A stretch of 64,000 nucleotides of DNA from Jeotgalibacillus campisalis (GCF_000829515.1 NZ_JXRR01000014.1:310001-374000), one strand, 5' to 3'; shown: positions 43,060-53,149, numbered from the stretch's first letter. The notes: generated by a model not told the origin, from the sequence alone. Numbers and translations: made by a program.

Positions 43060-44064
43060 ATGAGTTTTTTTAAGAAAATAAAAGATAAATTAACCCATTC
43101 CCAAGATACAATGTCGGATAAATTCCGGGAAGGGCTTACGAAAACACGGGATAATTTCACAACAAAAATGAATGATCTGGTGGCAAGGTACAGAACGGTA
43201 GATGAAGATTTCTTTGAAGAACTTGAGGAGATTTTATTTGAAGCCGATGTAGGCTTTGAAACAATCGTGAAACTAATAGACGAATTAAAAATGGAAGTGC
43301 GCAGACAAAATATAAAAGACACGAAGGATATCAGGGGCGTTATTTCCAAAAAATTAGTGGAAATCTATCAAGGTGATGATGATGAGGAAAATGCTTTGCT
43401 GCAGCTTCAAGAAGACGAATTAACCGTCATCTTATTTGTTGGAGTAAATGGAGTTGGGAAAACGACAACAATCGGAAAACTCGCTCATCAATTTAAGGAA
43501 GATGGCAAAAAAGTAATGCTTGCAGCGGGAGATACATTTCGTGCAGGTGCCATCGAGCAGCTTGAAGTCTGGGGACAGCGAGTCGGGGTAGATGTGATTA
43601 AGCATGGAGAAGGCGCAGATCCGGCAGCAGTTATGTATGATGCGGTGCAGTCAGCGAAAGCAAAGAAAGCTGATATTCTAATCTGTGACACAGCCGGAAG
43701 ACTTCAAAATAAAGTAAACCTTATGAAAGAGTTGGAAAAAGTTAAAAAAGTAATTGAACGCGAACTGCCTGGAGCACCTCAAGAAGTGCTTCTTGCTTTA
43801 GATGCTACAACAGGTCAAAATGCATTAACGCAAGCGAAAATCTTTAAGGAAGCTACAAATGTTACCGGTATTGTTCTTACTAAACTCGATGGCACTGCAA
43901 AAGGGGGCATCGTCCTTGCGATCAAGCAAGAACTTGGTATTCCCGTAAAATTCGTGGGACTAGGTGAAAAAATGGACGACTTGCAGCCTTTTGATGCTGA
44001 AAAATATGTTTATGGTCTTTTTGCCGATTTAATTGAGGATGAAAAGGCAGAGTCAGATGAATAA
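43060..44064 (+). CDS. ftsY: Signal recognition particle receptor FtsY
   Basis: 334 residues (B. subtilis 329). SRP receptor GTPase at the membrane. A short charged N-terminal region (about 1-40) takes the place of the long acidic A domain of enteric bacteria. The NG domain shows [15 protein letters not shown] near 129, DTAGR near 212, TKLDG and GLGEKMDDL. It works with Ffh, encoded two genes downstream. Confidence 0.96.
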   Translation: MSFFKKIKDKLTHSQDTMSDKFREGLTKTRDNFTTKMNDLVARYRTVDEDFFEELEEILFEADVGFETIVKLIDELKMEVRRQNIKDTKDIRGVISKKLVEIYQGDDDEENALLQLQEDELTVILFVGVNGVGKTTTIGKLAHQFKEDGKKVMLAAGDTFRAGAIEQLEVWGQRVGVDVIKHGEGADPAAVMYDAVQSAKAKKADILICDTAGRLQNKVNLMKELEKVKKVIERELPGAPQEVLLALDATTGQNALTQAKIFKEATNVTGIVLTKLDGTAKGGIVLAIKQELGIPVKFVGLGEKMDDLQPFDAEKYVYGLFADLIEDEKAESDE

Positions 44065-44084
44065 GCAGTTTCCCTATCTGGTAC

Positions 44085-44113
44085 TTGACACACGGTAATA
44101 TAGTCGGTATGAT
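44085..44113 (+). promoter_or_regulatory. Sigma-A promoter of ylxM–ffh
   Basis: A perfect TTGACA (44085-44090) and TATGAT (44108-44113) are separated by 17 bases in the 91-base gap after ftsY. This gives the SRP genes a start of their own. Confidence 0.88.
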
Positions 44114-44155
44114 TTCAGTGTAAAGGCTTTTCACTTAACAAAGGGAGTGTGAAGT

Positions 44156-44488
44156 ATGCTTGCTAAAACGACCCGAGTAAATTTTTTATTTGATTTTTAT
44201 CAGATGTTGTTAACAGCAAAGCAGCGCAGTTATATGTCCCTTTACTATCTCGATGATTACTCTCTTGGAGAGATAGCAGATGAATATGACGTGAGCAGGC
44301 AGGCTGTCTATGATAATATCCGAAGAACAGAAGCAATGCTCGAGGAATATGAATCCAAGCTTCTGCTTTTTGAAAAATTTCAAAAGCGCGCGAAAATGAT
44401 TGACCAATTACGTGATGCTGCAGGGGATAAACCGGCAGATACATCTACTTTACTTTCAATTGTTGATTCACTCGAGAAACTGGAATAG
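44156..44488 (+). CDS. ylxM: SRP-associated HTH protein YlxM
   Basis: 110 residues. UPF0122 family protein with a sigma-70 region-4-like helix-turn-helix ([24 protein letters not shown], about 39-62). In streptococci YlxM binds SRP components and modulates the GTPases. It is always next to ffh in Firmicutes; here the gap is 15 bases. GGGAGTG precedes the ATG. Confidence 0.92.
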   Translation: MLAKTTRVNFLFDFYQMLLTAKQRSYMSLYYLDDYSLGEIADEYDVSRQAVYDNIRRTEAMLEEYESKLLLFEKFQKRAKMIDQLRDAAGDKPADTSTLLSIVDSLEKLE

Positions 44489-44503
44489 GGGGGCGGCACG
44501 ATT

Positions 44504-45853
44504 ATGGCATTTGAAGGATTAGCCGACCGGCTGCAAGGCTCCATACAAAAAATCCGTGGAAAAGGGAAAGTAAACGAAGCGGACGTTAAAGAAATGATGA
44601 GAGAAGTCCGTCTGGCTCTTTTAGAGGCTGATGTTAACTTTAAGGTTGTAAAAACCTTTATAAAAAAAGTCAGCGAGCGGGCAGTAGGTCAGGAAGTAAT
44701 GCAAAGCCTGACGCCTGGACAGCAAGTTATCAAAGTTGTTAAGGAAGAGTTAACCGAACTAATGGGCGGTGAGCAAAGCCAAATTGCAGTGGCGAAAAAG
44801 CCGCCAACCGTCATTATGATGGTCGGGTTGCAGGGGGCAGGTAAAACGACGACAGCCGGAAAATTGGCAAGTCTCCTGCGGAAGAAACATAACCGTAAAC
44901 CATTGCTTGTAGCTGCAGATATCTATCGCCCAGCGGCTATTAAACAGCTCGAAACGATAGGCAAACAGCTGGACCTTCCAGTTTTTTCAATGGGAGACCA
45001 GGTGAGTCCTGTGGAAATTGCTAAGGCGGGCATAGCGAAAGCGAAGGAAGATCATCAGGATTATGTTTTAATTGATACAGCAGGCCGGCTCCATATTGAC
45101 GAGACGCTCATGGATGAATTAAAGCAAATCAAAGATTTGTCTTCACCTGAGGAGATCTTTTTGGTTGTAGATGCAATGACCGGGCAAGATGCTGTTAATG
45201 TTGCTCAAAATTTCGATGACGCTTTGGGTGTTACCGGTGTCGTATTAACTAAGCTTGATGGAGATACACGAGGCGGTGCTGCCCTTTCCATCCGTTCTGT
45301 AACGCAAAAGCCGATTAAATTTGTCGGTATGGGCGAGAAAATGGATGCATTAGAAGCGTTTCACCCGGAACGTATGGCATCCAGGATCTTAGGGATGGGT
45401 GACATGCTGTCATTAATTGAAAAAGCCCAGACAAACGTAGATGAAGAAAAAGCGAAGGAAATGGAGAAAAAACTCCGGACCGCTTCATTTACGCTCGATG
45501 ACTTTTTAGAGCAGCTGGGGCAAGTAAAGCAAATGGGTCCGCTTGATGAACTAATTAAAATGATTCCTGGTGCCAACAAGATGAAGGGCATTGATAATCT
45601 TCAAGTGGATGAAAAGCAGCTTGGTCATGTAGAAGCCATTATTAAATCCATGACGATGAAAGAAAAAGAACAGCCTGAAGTCATTAACGCCAGCCGCAGA
45701 AAACGGATTGCTAAAGGTAGCGGAAGAACGATCCAAGAAGTAAACCGTCTGCTAAAGCAATTTGAAGATATGAAAAAAATGATGAAACAGATGACTAATT
45801 CCCAGCAAAAAGGGAAAAAACGGGGCGGACTTAACTTCCCATTTATGCAATAA
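44504..45853 (+). CDS. ffh: Signal recognition particle protein Ffh
   Basis: 449 residues (B. subtilis 446). It binds signal sequences of nascent membrane and secreted proteins and the SRP RNA. The NG GTPase domain has GLQGAGKTTTAGKLA near 106, DTAGR near 190, and TKLDGDTRGG; the methionine-rich M domain covers about 300-430, and the tail is basic. The SRP RNA gene is not in this window. Confidence 0.97.
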   Translation: MAFEGLADRLQGSIQKIRGKGKVNEADVKEMMREVRLALLEADVNFKVVKTFIKKVSERAVGQEVMQSLTPGQQVIKVVKEELTELMGGEQSQIAVAKKPPTVIMMVGLQGAGKTTTAGKLASLLRKKHNRKPLLVAADIYRPAAIKQLETIGKQLDLPVFSMGDQVSPVEIAKAGIAKAKEDHQDYVLIDTAGRLHIDETLMDELKQIKDLSSPEEIFLVVDAMTGQDAVNVAQNFDDALGVTGVVLTKLDGDTRGGAALSIRSVTQKPIKFVGMGEKMDALEAFHPERMASRILGMGDMLSLIEKAQTNVDEEKAKEMEKKLRTASFTLDDFLEQLGQVKQMGPLDELIKMIPGANKMKGIDNLQVDEKQLGHVEAIIKSMTMKEKEQPEVINASRRKRIAKGSGRTIQEVNRLLKQFEDMKKMMKQMTNSQQKGKKRGGLNFPFMQ

Positions 45854-45896
45854 TTGCTGTTTTTTATAAAAAAAACAGTGTGTTAAGAAAAAAGAC

Positions 45897-45925
45897 TTTA
45901 CAAAGGAACAAACCCTTGATATTAT
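45897..45925 (+). promoter_or_regulatory. Possible promoter of rpsP
   Basis: TTTACA (45897-45902) and TATTAT (45920-45925) are 17 bases apart, and the -10 ends 37 bases before the rpsP start. A short A/T hairpin (45857-45878) lies before it but looks too weak to stop ffh transcripts. Confidence 0.6.
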
Positions 45926-45962
45926 ACTATCTTGTGTGAAACTATTCGGAGGTGCAATTAAA

Positions 45963-46235
45963 ATGGCAGTAAAAATTCGTTTAAAGCGTATGGGAGCTAA
46001 CAAAAACCCATTCTATCGTATCGTAGTAGCAGATTCTCGTTCACCACGTGACGGACGTTTCATTGAAACAGTTGGAACGTACAACCCGGTTGCTGACCCA
46101 GCAATCGTTGACCTTAAAGAAGACTTAATTCTTAAGTGGATGAGCAACGGTGCTAAGCCGTCTGATACAGTACGTAACCTATTATCAAATGAAGGCATTA
46201 TGGAAAAATTCCATAACGCTAAACACGGTAAGTAA
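45963..46235 (+). CDS. rpsP: 30S ribosomal protein S16
   Basis: 90 residues, the same as B. subtilis S16, with [25 protein letters not shown] 45963 has GGAGGT (45947-45952) ten bases upstream; in-frame starts further upstream add residues unlike S16. First gene of the S16–KhpA–YlqD–RimM–TrmD–L19 cluster. Confidence 0.97.
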   Translation: MAVKIRLKRMGANKNPFYRIVVADSRSPRDGRFIETVGTYNPVADPAIVDLKEDLILKWMSNGAKPSDTVRNLLSNEGIMEKFHNAKHGK

Positions 46236-46244
46236 GAGACTCGT

Positions 46245-46481
46245 ATGAGAGAGCTTATCGAAACGATTGTCAAGCCTCTTGTAGCTCACCCGGAGTCAGT
46301 GCGGATTGAAACAGCTGAAACAGACCGTTTGATTACGTACAGACTTTTCGTTCATAAGGACGATATGGGGAAGGTCATTGGCAAACAAGGCAGAGTTGCG
46401 AAAGCTATACGTACAGTCACTTTTGCTGGTGTGTCCACACACCAGCAGAAGCGAACCGTAATTGAAATAGTGGATAAATAA
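46245..46481 (+). CDS. khpA: KH-domain RNA-binding protein KhpA
   Basis: 78 residues (B. subtilis YlqC 81). Single KH domain with the GKVIGKQGR loop. In streptococci KhpA pairs with KhpB/Jag to bind RNA and influence cell elongation. Nine bases after rpsP and followed by a terminator. Confidence 0.93.
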   Translation: MRELIETIVKPLVAHPESVRIETAETDRLITYRLFVHKDDMGKVIGKQGRVAKAIRTVTFAGVSTHQQKRTVIEIVDK

Positions 46482-46483
46482 AA

Positions 46484-46506
46484 GGGAGGATCCGTCCTCT
46501 CTTTTT
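46484..46506 (+). terminator. Terminator after khpA
   Basis: GGGAGGA pairs with TCCTCTC (one G-T pair) around a TCCG loop, followed by five Ts. It probably reduces, rather than ends, transcription into ylqD–trmD. Confidence 0.7.
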
Positions 46507-46537
46507 CCATATAGAGATTTGTTAGGGGGAAATAATC

Positions 46538-46930
46538 ATGCAAGTTACTCAAAAAACGATTATAAAAGAAATTATGACAAATTCATCTAAATCCCGACTC
46601 AAACAAACATTAAATGAAAAAATAAAACGGGCTGAAAAAGAAATGGACCAATTGGTTTTCCAACAGAAAAAGCTGGAAAAACAGTTTGAACAATCTTCTG
46701 ATGCTGTTAAACAAAAAATCCAGCAGGAAATTAATAAAAGAAAACAGCTTGTTCGCTCGATCAATACTCAGTTAAAATCGATTGAAGAAACACCGCTTGG
46801 AACTGAATATACATTGATGGAGACAGATACAGTTGTAGAATTGCATGAGGGCAGCATATGGCATCCGGAACAAAAGCCGGTCATTGTTCTAGAAGACGGT
46901 ATGGTTAAAGAGATACGGCAGAGGTGGTAA
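46538..46930 (+). CDS. ylqD: YlqD family protein of unknown function
   Basis: 130 residues. A charged helical stretch (about 17-80), probably a coiled coil, is followed by a small C-terminal part with [24 protein letters not shown]. No catalytic motif is visible. It is kept between khpA and rimM in Bacillales, which suggests a link to ribosome maturation or translation, but the function is not established. Confidence 0.85.
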   Translation: MQVTQKTIIKEIMTNSSKSRLKQTLNEKIKRAEKEMDQLVFQQKKLEKQFEQSSDAVKQKIQQEINKRKQLVRSINTQLKSIEETPLGTEYTLMETDTVVELHEGSIWHPEQKPVIVLEDGMVKEIRQRW

Positions 46931-46931
46931 A

Positions 46932-47450
46932 ATGACAACCTGGTTTAATGTAGGCAAAATTGTTAATACGCATGGCATACGCGGTGAAGTGCGTGTCATT
47001 TCTAGAACGGACTTCCCGGATGAGCGCTATGTGCCTGGAAACGTTCTTTTTTTGTTTAAAGAAACGCTGAATGACCCTAAAGAACTGACCATCAAAACCC
47101 ATCGAAAGCACAAGAACTTTGACCTTCTTACATTTGAAGGTTTCGAAAACGTTAATGATGTAGAAGCATTTAAAGATGGTATGCTGAAGGTTTCAGAGGA
47201 ACAGTTATCGTCACTTGATGAAAATGAATTCTATTACCACGAAATTGTCGGATGCAGCGTTGTAACAGATGAACAGGTGGAGCTCGGGACAATAAAAGAA
47301 ATACTTTCACCGGGGGCAAATGATGTATGGGTGATTCAAACACCTCAAGGAAAAGAACTGCTAATTCCTTATATTGAATCAGTAGTAAAGAAAGTTGATG
47401 TTTCATCGAAAAAAATTGTTATATCTGTTATTGATGGGCTGCTGGAATGA
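46932..47450 (+). CDS. rimM: 16S rRNA processing protein RimM
   Basis: 172 residues. Assembly factor of the 30S head that binds S19. The N-terminal RimM domain begins [18 protein letters not shown]; the C-terminal PRC barrel (about 95-170) has [11 protein letters not shown]. It overlaps trmD by four bases. Confidence 0.95.
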   Translation: MTTWFNVGKIVNTHGIRGEVRVISRTDFPDERYVPGNVLFLFKETLNDPKELTIKTHRKHKNFDLLTFEGFENVNDVEAFKDGMLKVSEEQLSSLDENEFYYHEIVGCSVVTDEQVELGTIKEILSPGANDVWVIQTPQGKELLIPYIESVVKKVDVSSKKIVISVIDGLLE

Positions 47451-48193
47451 AAATAGATGTATTGTCTTTATTTCCGGCAATGTTTGAAGGTGTATTTGGA
47501 GAGTCCATTTTAAAAAAAGCGCAGGAAAAAAATGCTGTGCGTTTAAATGTGATTGATTTTAGGGAATTTTCTCCTCATAAGCAAAAATCAGTAGATGATT
47601 ATCCTTATGGCGGAGGAGCGGGTATGGTGTTAAAGCCGGAACCCGTTTTTGAAGCGATAGACGCCATTACCGATTCAAATAAAGATAAGCCTAGAGTTAT
47701 TCTTATGTGTCCTCAGGGAGAACGATTTACTCAGAAGAAAGCAGAAGAACTTTCAAATGAGCCGCACCTTGTATTTATTTGCGGCCATTATGAGGGCTAT
47801 GATGAGCGGATTCGCGAGCATCTTGTAACAGACGAGATCTCGATCGGGGACTTTGTTTTGACTGGAGGAGAACTCGGTGCAATGGTCGCAATCGACAGTA
47901 TTGTGCGGCTTCTTCCTGAAGTACTTGGCAATGCAGAGTCTGCAGCAAAGGATTCGTTTTCAAGCGGTCTTTTAGAGCATCCTCATTATACCCGGCCAGC
48001 CGTTTATCGAGGACTTGAAGTTCCTGGTGTTCTAACCTCAGGAAATCACGCAAATATAGAAGAGTGGCGAATGAAAGAATCGTTAAGAAGAACCTGGGAA
48101 AGACGGCCGGATCTTCTGGAAGAAATTGATTTGAACAGCCGGCAAAAAGAATGGCTTCAACATTTTGAAAAAGATCAAAAGAATGTTGATTGA
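47447..48193 (+). CDS. trmD: tRNA (guanine-37 N1) methyltransferase TrmD
   Basis: 248 residues (B. subtilis 243). It methylates G37 of tRNAs to prevent frameshifting. The SPOUT knot motif [21 protein letters not shown] and the [14 protein letters not shown] segment are intact, and [11 protein letters not shown] lies near residue 50. Its start is inside the rimM stop (ATGA). Confidence 0.96.
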   Translation: MKIDVLSLFPAMFEGVFGESILKKAQEKNAVRLNVIDFREFSPHKQKSVDDYPYGGGAGMVLKPEPVFEAIDAITDSNKDKPRVILMCPQGERFTQKKAEELSNEPHLVFICGHYEGYDERIREHLVTDEISIGDFVLTGGELGAMVAIDSIVRLLPEVLGNAESAAKDSFSSGLLEHPHYTRPAVYRGLEVPGVLTSGNHANIEEWRMKESLRRTWERRPDLLEEIDLNSRQKEWLQHFEKDQKNVD

Positions 48194-48217
48194 ACAGCTG
48201 GTCTATGTTATTATAAA
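48186..48217 (+). promoter_or_regulatory. Possible promoter of rplS
   Basis: TTGAAC (48190-48195) and TATAAA (48212-48217) are 16 bases apart, at the very end of trmD and ahead of the structured rplS leader. Confidence 0.45.
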
Positions 48218-48220
48218 TCT

Positions 48221-48316
48221 TGTGCCAAGTTTACATTTGTAAACAGGCCATTGAAAACGGTGTTCCGCTGCAACAGCAATGGAGGCAAGAGCATCTGTTG
48301 GAAGGAGTTGAAATCG
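48221..48316 (+). promoter_or_regulatory. Candidate L19 leader RNA (rplS 5' untranslated region)
   Basis: GTTTAC (48229-48234) pairs with GTAAAC (48239-48244), and CAACAG (48271-48276) with CTGTTG (48295-48300), giving two helices directly before the rplS ribosome site. Bacillales have a known L19 leader at this place, so this is probably its copy; a covariance model would settle it. Confidence 0.55.
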
Positions 48317-48661
48317 ATGCATAACTTAATTCAAGAAATTACTCAAGAACAGCTGCGAACGGATCTTCCTACTTTCAAGCCTGGCGATACTGTAAAAGTA
48401 CACGTTAAGGTTGTTGAGGGAACTCGTGAGCGTATTCAGGTGTATGAAGGTGTTGTTATTAAACGCCGTGGTGGTGGAGTAAGTGAAACGTTTACTGTTC
48501 GTAAGATCTCTTACGGCGTAGGAGTTGAGCGTACATTCCCAGTACACACACCTAAAATTGCCCAGCTTGAGGTTGTGCGTCGCGGTAAAGTTCGCCGTGC
48601 GAAACTTTACTACCTACGCAATCTGCGTGGTAAAGCGGCCCGCATTAAAGAAATTCGATAA
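48317..48661 (+). CDS. rplS: 50S ribosomal protein L19
   Basis: 114 residues (B. subtilis 115). Located at the subunit interface. [30 protein letters not shown] is the family core. ATG 48317, with GAAGGAG upstream, gives the standard N-terminus; the upstream in-frame ATG at 48251 would put the leader RNA into the protein and is rejected. Confidence 0.97.
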   Translation: MHNLIQEITQEQLRTDLPTFKPGDTVKVHVKVVEGTRERIQVYEGVVIKRRGGGVSETFTVRKISYGVGVERTFPVHTPKIAQLEVVRRGKVRRAKLYYLRNLRGKAARIKEIR

Positions 48662-48674
48662 TTGTTTTTTAAAA

Positions 48675-48706
48675 GGGAGCTTGCTTGTGCAAGCTTCTTT
48701 TTTTAT
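48675..48706 (+). terminator. Terminator after rplS
   Basis: AGCTTGC (48678-48684) and GCAAGCT (48689-48695) enclose a TTGT loop, with extra G-T and G-C pairs below and a long T-run following. Confidence 0.88.
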
Positions 48707-48811
48707 GAGTTCAGCTATCTTCAAATCTCAGTTTACATCAGATAAATTCGATTAATTATGCTACAATAAAAGTAGCGGTTTTAGATCATTAAATAGATGG
48801 AGGATGAACAT

Positions 48812-49366
48812 TTGACCGGTAAAAATGAGTGGTGGGAATGGGCAAAAGCTTTGCTCATAGCAGTTGCTGTTGCAGGAATCATTCGTTTCTTTTTATTTAC
48901 TCCAATAGTAGTTGAAGGTCTTTCCATGATGCCCACGCTTCACGACGGAAATCGAATGATTGTAAACAAATTCAGCTATACACTATCTGAGCCGTCACGT
49001 TTTGATGTAATCGTTTTTCACACAGAAGAAAATTCAGACTATATAAAGAGAGTGATTGGTTTACCCGGTGACGAAATTACTTATAAAAATGATCAGCTGT
49101 ATGTTAATGATGAGCCGGTAGACGAACCATATCTTGAGAATTATAAGCTTGAATTGAACGGAGAAATATTAACCGGTGATTTTACGCTGGAAGACCTTAC
49201 CGGGCACAAAACGGTCCCTTCTGGAGAGCTTTTTGTGCTAGGGGACAATAGACGCTACAGCAAAGACAGCAGACATATAGGAACAATAGAGATAAACGAA
49301 ATAGTTGGCGATGCCAATTTTATATTCTGGCCGTTGAATGACGTCCGAATCGTAAATAAAAACTAA
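48812..49366 (+). CDS. lepB: Type I signal peptidase
   Basis: 184 residues, the single-span Gram-positive form (like SipS/SipT). It cleaves signal peptides of secreted proteins. One N-terminal membrane helix (about 10-30) anchors it; the catalytic Ser38 is in EGLSMMPTL and Lys79 in DYIKRVIGLPGD; GDNRRYSKDSRHIG is the third conserved box. TTG 48812 is chosen because GATGGAGG (48797-48804) is the ribosome site; the in-frame ATG at 48797 is itself part of that site. Ahead of rbgA. Confidence 0.94.
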   Translation: MTGKNEWWEWAKALLIAVAVAGIIRFFLFTPIVVEGLSMMPTLHDGNRMIVNKFSYTLSEPSRFDVIVFHTEENSDYIKRVIGLPGDEITYKNDQLYVNDEPVDEPYLENYKLELNGEILTGDFTLEDLTGHKTVPSGELFVLGDNRRYSKDSRHIGTIEINEIVGDANFIFWPLNDVRIVNKN

Positions 49367-49482
49367 AAAGAGCAACTGGCTGCGATAGACAAGCAGCAAC
49401 TCAAATCCCCTTTTTAAAATACAAGAAATTTGGTTATCGTTAAAAACAGCAGAGACTGGGATAACGAGTCAGGAGTGTTAGA

Positions 49483-50358
49483 ATGACTATTCAATGGTTT
49501 CCGGGCCACATGGCAAAAGCAAGGCGGCAAGTAACTGAAAAATTAAAACTAGTCGATATTATTTTTGAACTGGTGGACGCAAGAATCCCTATTTCATCGC
49601 GGAATCCTATGATTGATGAAATTATAAATCAAAAGCCAAGACTTATTTTAATCAATAAAGCAGATATGGCAGACCCTGTCCAAACGAATCAATGGATAAC
49701 GTATTTTGAACAAAAAGGTATACGTGCCCTAGCCATCAATTCTGATAAAGGGACAGGCCTTCAAGCCATTCACAAAGTTACAATGGAAATATTAAAGGAA
49801 AAGTGGGACCGGATGGAATCCCGCGGTATACGGCCTAGAGCAGTAAGGGCCATGATTGTTGGAATCCCTAACGTTGGCAAGTCAACACTTATCAATCGTC
49901 TTGTGAAGAAAAATATCGCACAAACGGGAAATCGTCCCGGAGTTACCAAAGCCCAGCAATGGATCAAGGTAGGGAAAGAAATGGAGCTTCTTGACACACC
50001 CGGTATCTTATGGCCGAAATTTGAAGATCCGGAAGTAGGGTATCGACTCGCACTCACAGGGGCGATTAAAGATACGCTGCTCAATCTTCAGGATATCGCA
50101 ACATATGCCTTGAGATTTTTAGAAACCTATTATCCTGACAGATTAAAAAGCCGCTATGAAATAGAAGAAATACCAGACGATCTTGTTCAATTATTTGAAG
50201 CAATCGGCAAGAGAAGAGGCTGCTTAATGGGAGGCGGCATTATCGACTTTGATAAGACAGCTGAAGTCATCGTTAGAGACGTCAGAAACGTACAATTTGG
50301 TCCAATTACTTTCGACTTGGATCTACTAGAACGTCCCGCTGAAAGTAGCAATGAATAA
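49483..50358 (+). CDS. rbgA: Ribosome biogenesis GTPase RbgA
   Basis: 291 residues (B. subtilis YlqF 282). Circularly permuted GTPase needed for late 50S assembly in B. subtilis. The start [13 protein letters not shown] is the family hallmark; G4 (INKAD) precedes G1 (GIPNVGKST, about 128) and G3 (DTPGILWP, about 172). The C-terminal ANTAR-like RNA-binding domain follows. The 116 bases before it carry no clear promoter or gene. Confidence 0.95.
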   Translation: MTIQWFPGHMAKARRQVTEKLKLVDIIFELVDARIPISSRNPMIDEIINQKPRLILINKADMADPVQTNQWITYFEQKGIRALAINSDKGTGLQAIHKVTMEILKEKWDRMESRGIRPRAVRAMIVGIPNVGKSTLINRLVKKNIAQTGNRPGVTKAQQWIKVGKEMELLDTPGILWPKFEDPEVGYRLALTGAIKDTLLNLQDIATYALRFLETYYPDRLKSRYEIEEIPDDLVQLFEAIGKRRGCLMGGGIIDFDKTAEVIVRDVRNVQFGPITFDLDLLERPAESSNE

Positions 50359-50404
50359 ACGACCCGACATAAGCCAGTGACTAGATGAAATCTATAAAAG
50401 GCCC

Positions 50405-50437
50405 GAGGCCCTGCTGAAGCGGGGTCTTTACTTTTTT
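50405..50437 (+). terminator. Weak terminator between rbgA and rnhB
   Basis: AGGCCC (50406-50411) pairs with GGGTCT (50422-50427), followed by TTACTTTTTTC. A short stem, so the call is moderate. Confidence 0.55.
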
Positions 50438-50476
50438 CTTACATAGCCGATAAACAATATAAGGATGGTTAATTCA

Positions 50477-51244
50477 ATGACCCAGTCAATTAAAGAAATT
50501 GAACAAATACTAAATTCAATAGACACAGATGATGACCCGCGCCTCAACGAATGGAAAAGAGATTCACGCAAAGGAGTAACAAAGTTATTAAAATCCTTTA
50601 ATTTAAAAATGAAGAAAAAACATGAACTCCATAAAAAATTTACTGAAATGCAAGTCTTCGAAAAAGAAGCAAGAATGAAAAATTACACGATTGTGGCAGG
50701 CATTGACGAAGTAGGCAGGGGACCTCTTGCTGGGCCTGTTGTGGCGGCAGCAGTTGTTTTGCCTGAAACTTTTTATCTTCCAGGTTTAGATGATTCTAAG
50801 AAATTAAGTGATAACAGAAAAAGTTTTTTATATGAAGAAATTCAAAAAAAGGCAGTTTCGATCGGAATAGGGTATGCAGAAGCTAAGGAAATAGATGACG
50901 TAAATATTTATCAGGCAACCAAACTGGCAATGTCTAGAGCGATTGAAGATTTAGACATTGTACCACAAATGCTGCTCATTGATGCGATGGCGCTTGAAAC
51001 AAATATCCCTCAAGAGTCTATTATAAAAGGAGATGCTAGAAGCATATCCATTGCAGCGGCTTCTGTTGTAGCAAAAGTAACAAGAGATCGTTATATGGGG
51101 AAGCTTGCAAAATCGCACCCTCACTATAAATTTGAAAAAAATGCAGGGTACGGGACAAGAGAGCATTTAGAGGGTCTGCAAAGCCACGGACCATGCATAG
51201 AACACAGAATGTCATTTGCCCCGGTAAAGACCTTAAAAAACTAA
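50477..51244 (+). CDS. rnhB: Ribonuclease HII
   Basis: 255 residues, the same as B. subtilis. It removes RNA primers and single ribonucleotides from DNA. The N-terminal extension (about 1-70) typical of Bacillales RNase HII is present; GIDEVGRGPLAGPVV gives the first metal-binding Asp and Glu, and LLIDAMAL a further Asp. ATG 50477 fits the AAGGATGG ribosome site (50461-50468) better than the in-frame ATG inside it at 50465. Confidence 0.94.
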   Translation: MTQSIKEIEQILNSIDTDDDPRLNEWKRDSRKGVTKLLKSFNLKMKKKHELHKKFTEMQVFEKEARMKNYTIVAGIDEVGRGPLAGPVVAAAVVLPETFYLPGLDDSKKLSDNRKSFLYEEIQKKAVSIGIGYAEAKEIDDVNIYQATKLAMSRAIEDLDIVPQMLLIDAMALETNIPQESIIKGDARSISIAAASVVAKVTRDRYMGKLAKSHPHYKFEKNAGYGTREHLEGLQSHGPCIEHRMSFAPVKTLKN

Positions 51245-51256
51245 AGAGGTGCAGAA

Positions 51257-53149
51257 GTGGAGCATAATAAAGCTAGTGGAAGAAGTGGAGTCAGTCCCTC
51301 CCAATTATATTCTCAAAAACCTCTGACTTTAAAGCACGGACAAGTTGTACTGGGGTTAGTTGAGAAGAGGATTTCTGAGCAAAAAGCTTTAATGAGAATA
51401 GGGGGGCAAACTATTACAGTAAATCTTCCTATTGAAATAAGTGAGGGCAGTAAAAGATGGTTCCGTGTTTTTGAAGAAGGAAAGGAAGTTGGATTAAAAC
51501 CGGTAAATGAAAGAAACATCAATGGCGACAACAATAAACCGGCAGAAGATGCAAAAAATCTTTCTTTAAACACCTTCAAAGATAACAGGCACCCATCACC
51601 AGATTTATCAAATGGCCCTCCCTCGTTAAAGAAAGATCAACTTGCTAAAGCTTCAGAATGGGTTGCTGCATCAGCAGATAAAGAACGTGCCTTATCAATC
51701 ATTAAGCTAATGACGTTAAAAAGTCAGCCCTTTTCTGATGCGATATTTACATCGTATGAAAGAGGGCTTCAGGGGACAGATTCATCTATTCAATCAGAAA
51801 TGAACCGTTTACTCGGACACCTGTCCCGTGAACAGTCCCCTGCAGCGTTGCAGGTTTTAAATACGATAAAAAAAATTCAGCAGCCTATCCAGTCCTTTAT
51901 GGCGCGGCAAATGACTGCAGAACTTTTCGCCCTGCTAACAAAACCATCAAGCCCCTTATCTGGCAAGGAGGCCGCTTTAAACAGTTTAAAGCAGCTGGAG
52001 GCCTTACCGCACTCTGCCACCCTATCTAATTGGTCTGAGGGCCTTATGAAGGCTTATTTGAGTGCGCCAGACCCTGCGAATGCATTTAAAATGACTTTCG
52101 CCCAGTTAAACAACAACGTTCAGCAAAATCACTATGACTTAGAACTGTATTTGAAGCTCGCCAAAGAAGCAGCGCAACTGACCTTGATAGGTAAGTCAGC
52201 AGCGGACATTTCAAATCAGGTAATCAAGAGGCTGGATGAATTTGCTTCTTTATTGAAAACAGTCGGTGAAGGAAATGGTTTGATATCCCCTAAGCAACTA
52301 TTTGAAAGAATGGTTGATATTCAGGCGATGACGGAGATTTCTCAAAAACCCCTACTTGAACCTAAAGCGTTCGTGTTTAGAGACCTTCATTTAATTCCAA
52401 AGGATCAATTCATAGATCCTTCCCGGTTAAAAATGAATACACAGAGTTCAAGTGTCAAGGATGTTCATGATCTCCTGCGTTCTGTTTTAATAGAAGCGGA
52501 AAATAGATTCAATCCAATGCATTCAAGCGGAAAAATAGCGGATATGATCAAAGGGACCATTTCTCTTCTCGGAATTGATTACGAAAGCAGACTGACCGGA
52601 TACACTCAATCAATAGAAGCGATCACTGAAAGCTTAAAACCGCAATTGATCACGCTGTTAAGAGATCCACATTTATCATCATCTGTGAAAGAAGCTGCAG
52701 AACATCTAACAAACAGACTAAATGGCCAGCAGATCCTTTCATCAGAATCTGGAACAACTGCCCAGATCTTTCTTCAGCTTCCCCTTCATTTTAAAAACAA
52801 ACTAACGGATATTACGATGCAGTGGACCGCAAAAAAGCAAAAAGATGGCAGACTGGACAGTGACCACGCCAGAGTTTTATTTTATATCAATCTGGAAAAT
52901 TTAAAGGAAACAGTTATCGATATGAACGTTCAAAAAAGAATTGTTTCCGTTGAAGTTTATACCCGCGTAGAGGGCTTACACGAGCTTGGTGACACGCTTA
53001 AACCTTCACTTAAATCCAGTCTGGAAAAAGCTGACTACCATTTGTCGAGTTTAAAGTTTTTATCTGCAAAACAAGGATCGCCGCCGGCCATAAATCCTGA
53101 AGTGGCGCAAATCAACAGTTTTTATGAGGGGGTAGATATCAGAGTATGA
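51257..53149 (+). CDS. ylqG: YlqG family protein, probable FliK-like C-terminal domain
   Basis: 630 residues, hydrophilic, no signal peptide or membrane helix. The N-terminal half has low-conservation, Ser/Lys/Asn-rich stretches and long helices. Residues about 500-605 look like the C-terminal domain of flagellar hook-length control proteins (FliK, Flg_hook): QIFLQLPLHFKN, then a strand pair, HARVLFYINLENLKETVIDM, and a helix with LHELGDTLKPSLKSSLEKADY followed by LSSLKFLS. This is pattern comparison by eye, not a search. It overlaps ylqH, which resembles the FlhB C-terminal domain that FliK contacts. The start is GTG with GAGGTG upstream. Function unknown. Confidence 0.8.
   Translation: MEHNKASGRSGVSPSQLYSQKPLTLKHGQVVLGLVEKRISEQKALMRIGGQTITVNLPIEISEGSKRWFRVFEEGKEVGLKPVNERNINGDNNKPAEDAKNLSLNTFKDNRHPSPDLSNGPPSLKKDQLAKASEWVAASADKERALSIIKLMTLKSQPFSDAIFTSYERGLQGTDSSIQSEMNRLLGHLSREQSPAALQVLNTIKKIQQPIQSFMARQMTAELFALLTKPSSPLSGKEAALNSLKQLEALPHSATLSNWSEGLMKAYLSAPDPANAFKMTFAQLNNNVQQNHYDLELYLKLAKEAAQLTLIGKSAADISNQVIKRLDEFASLLKTVGEGNGLISPKQLFERMVDIQAMTEISQKPLLEPKAFVFRDLHLIPKDQFIDPSRLKMNTQSSSVKDVHDLLRSVLIEAENRFNPMHSSGKIADMIKGTISLLGIDYESRLTGYTQSIEAITESLKPQLITLLRDPHLSSSVKEAAEHLTNRLNGQQILSSESGTTAQIFLQLPLHFKNKLTDITMQWTAKKQKDGRLDSDHARVLFYINLENLKETVIDMNVQKRIVSVEVYTRVEGLHELGDTLKPSLKSSLEKADYHLSSLKFLSAKQGSPPAINPEVAQINSFYEGVDIRV

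Noticed and set aside
45857-45878. A/T hairpin CTGTTTTTT/AAAAAAACAG after ffh as a terminator
   Set aside because: The stem is almost all A-T and is followed by no T-run; it may just be a chance inverted repeat.
48251-48316. Upstream in-frame ATG giving L19 a 22-residue N-terminal extension
   Set aside because: The extra residues do not resemble L19, the region folds as a leader RNA, and GAAGGAG directly precedes the ATG at 48317.
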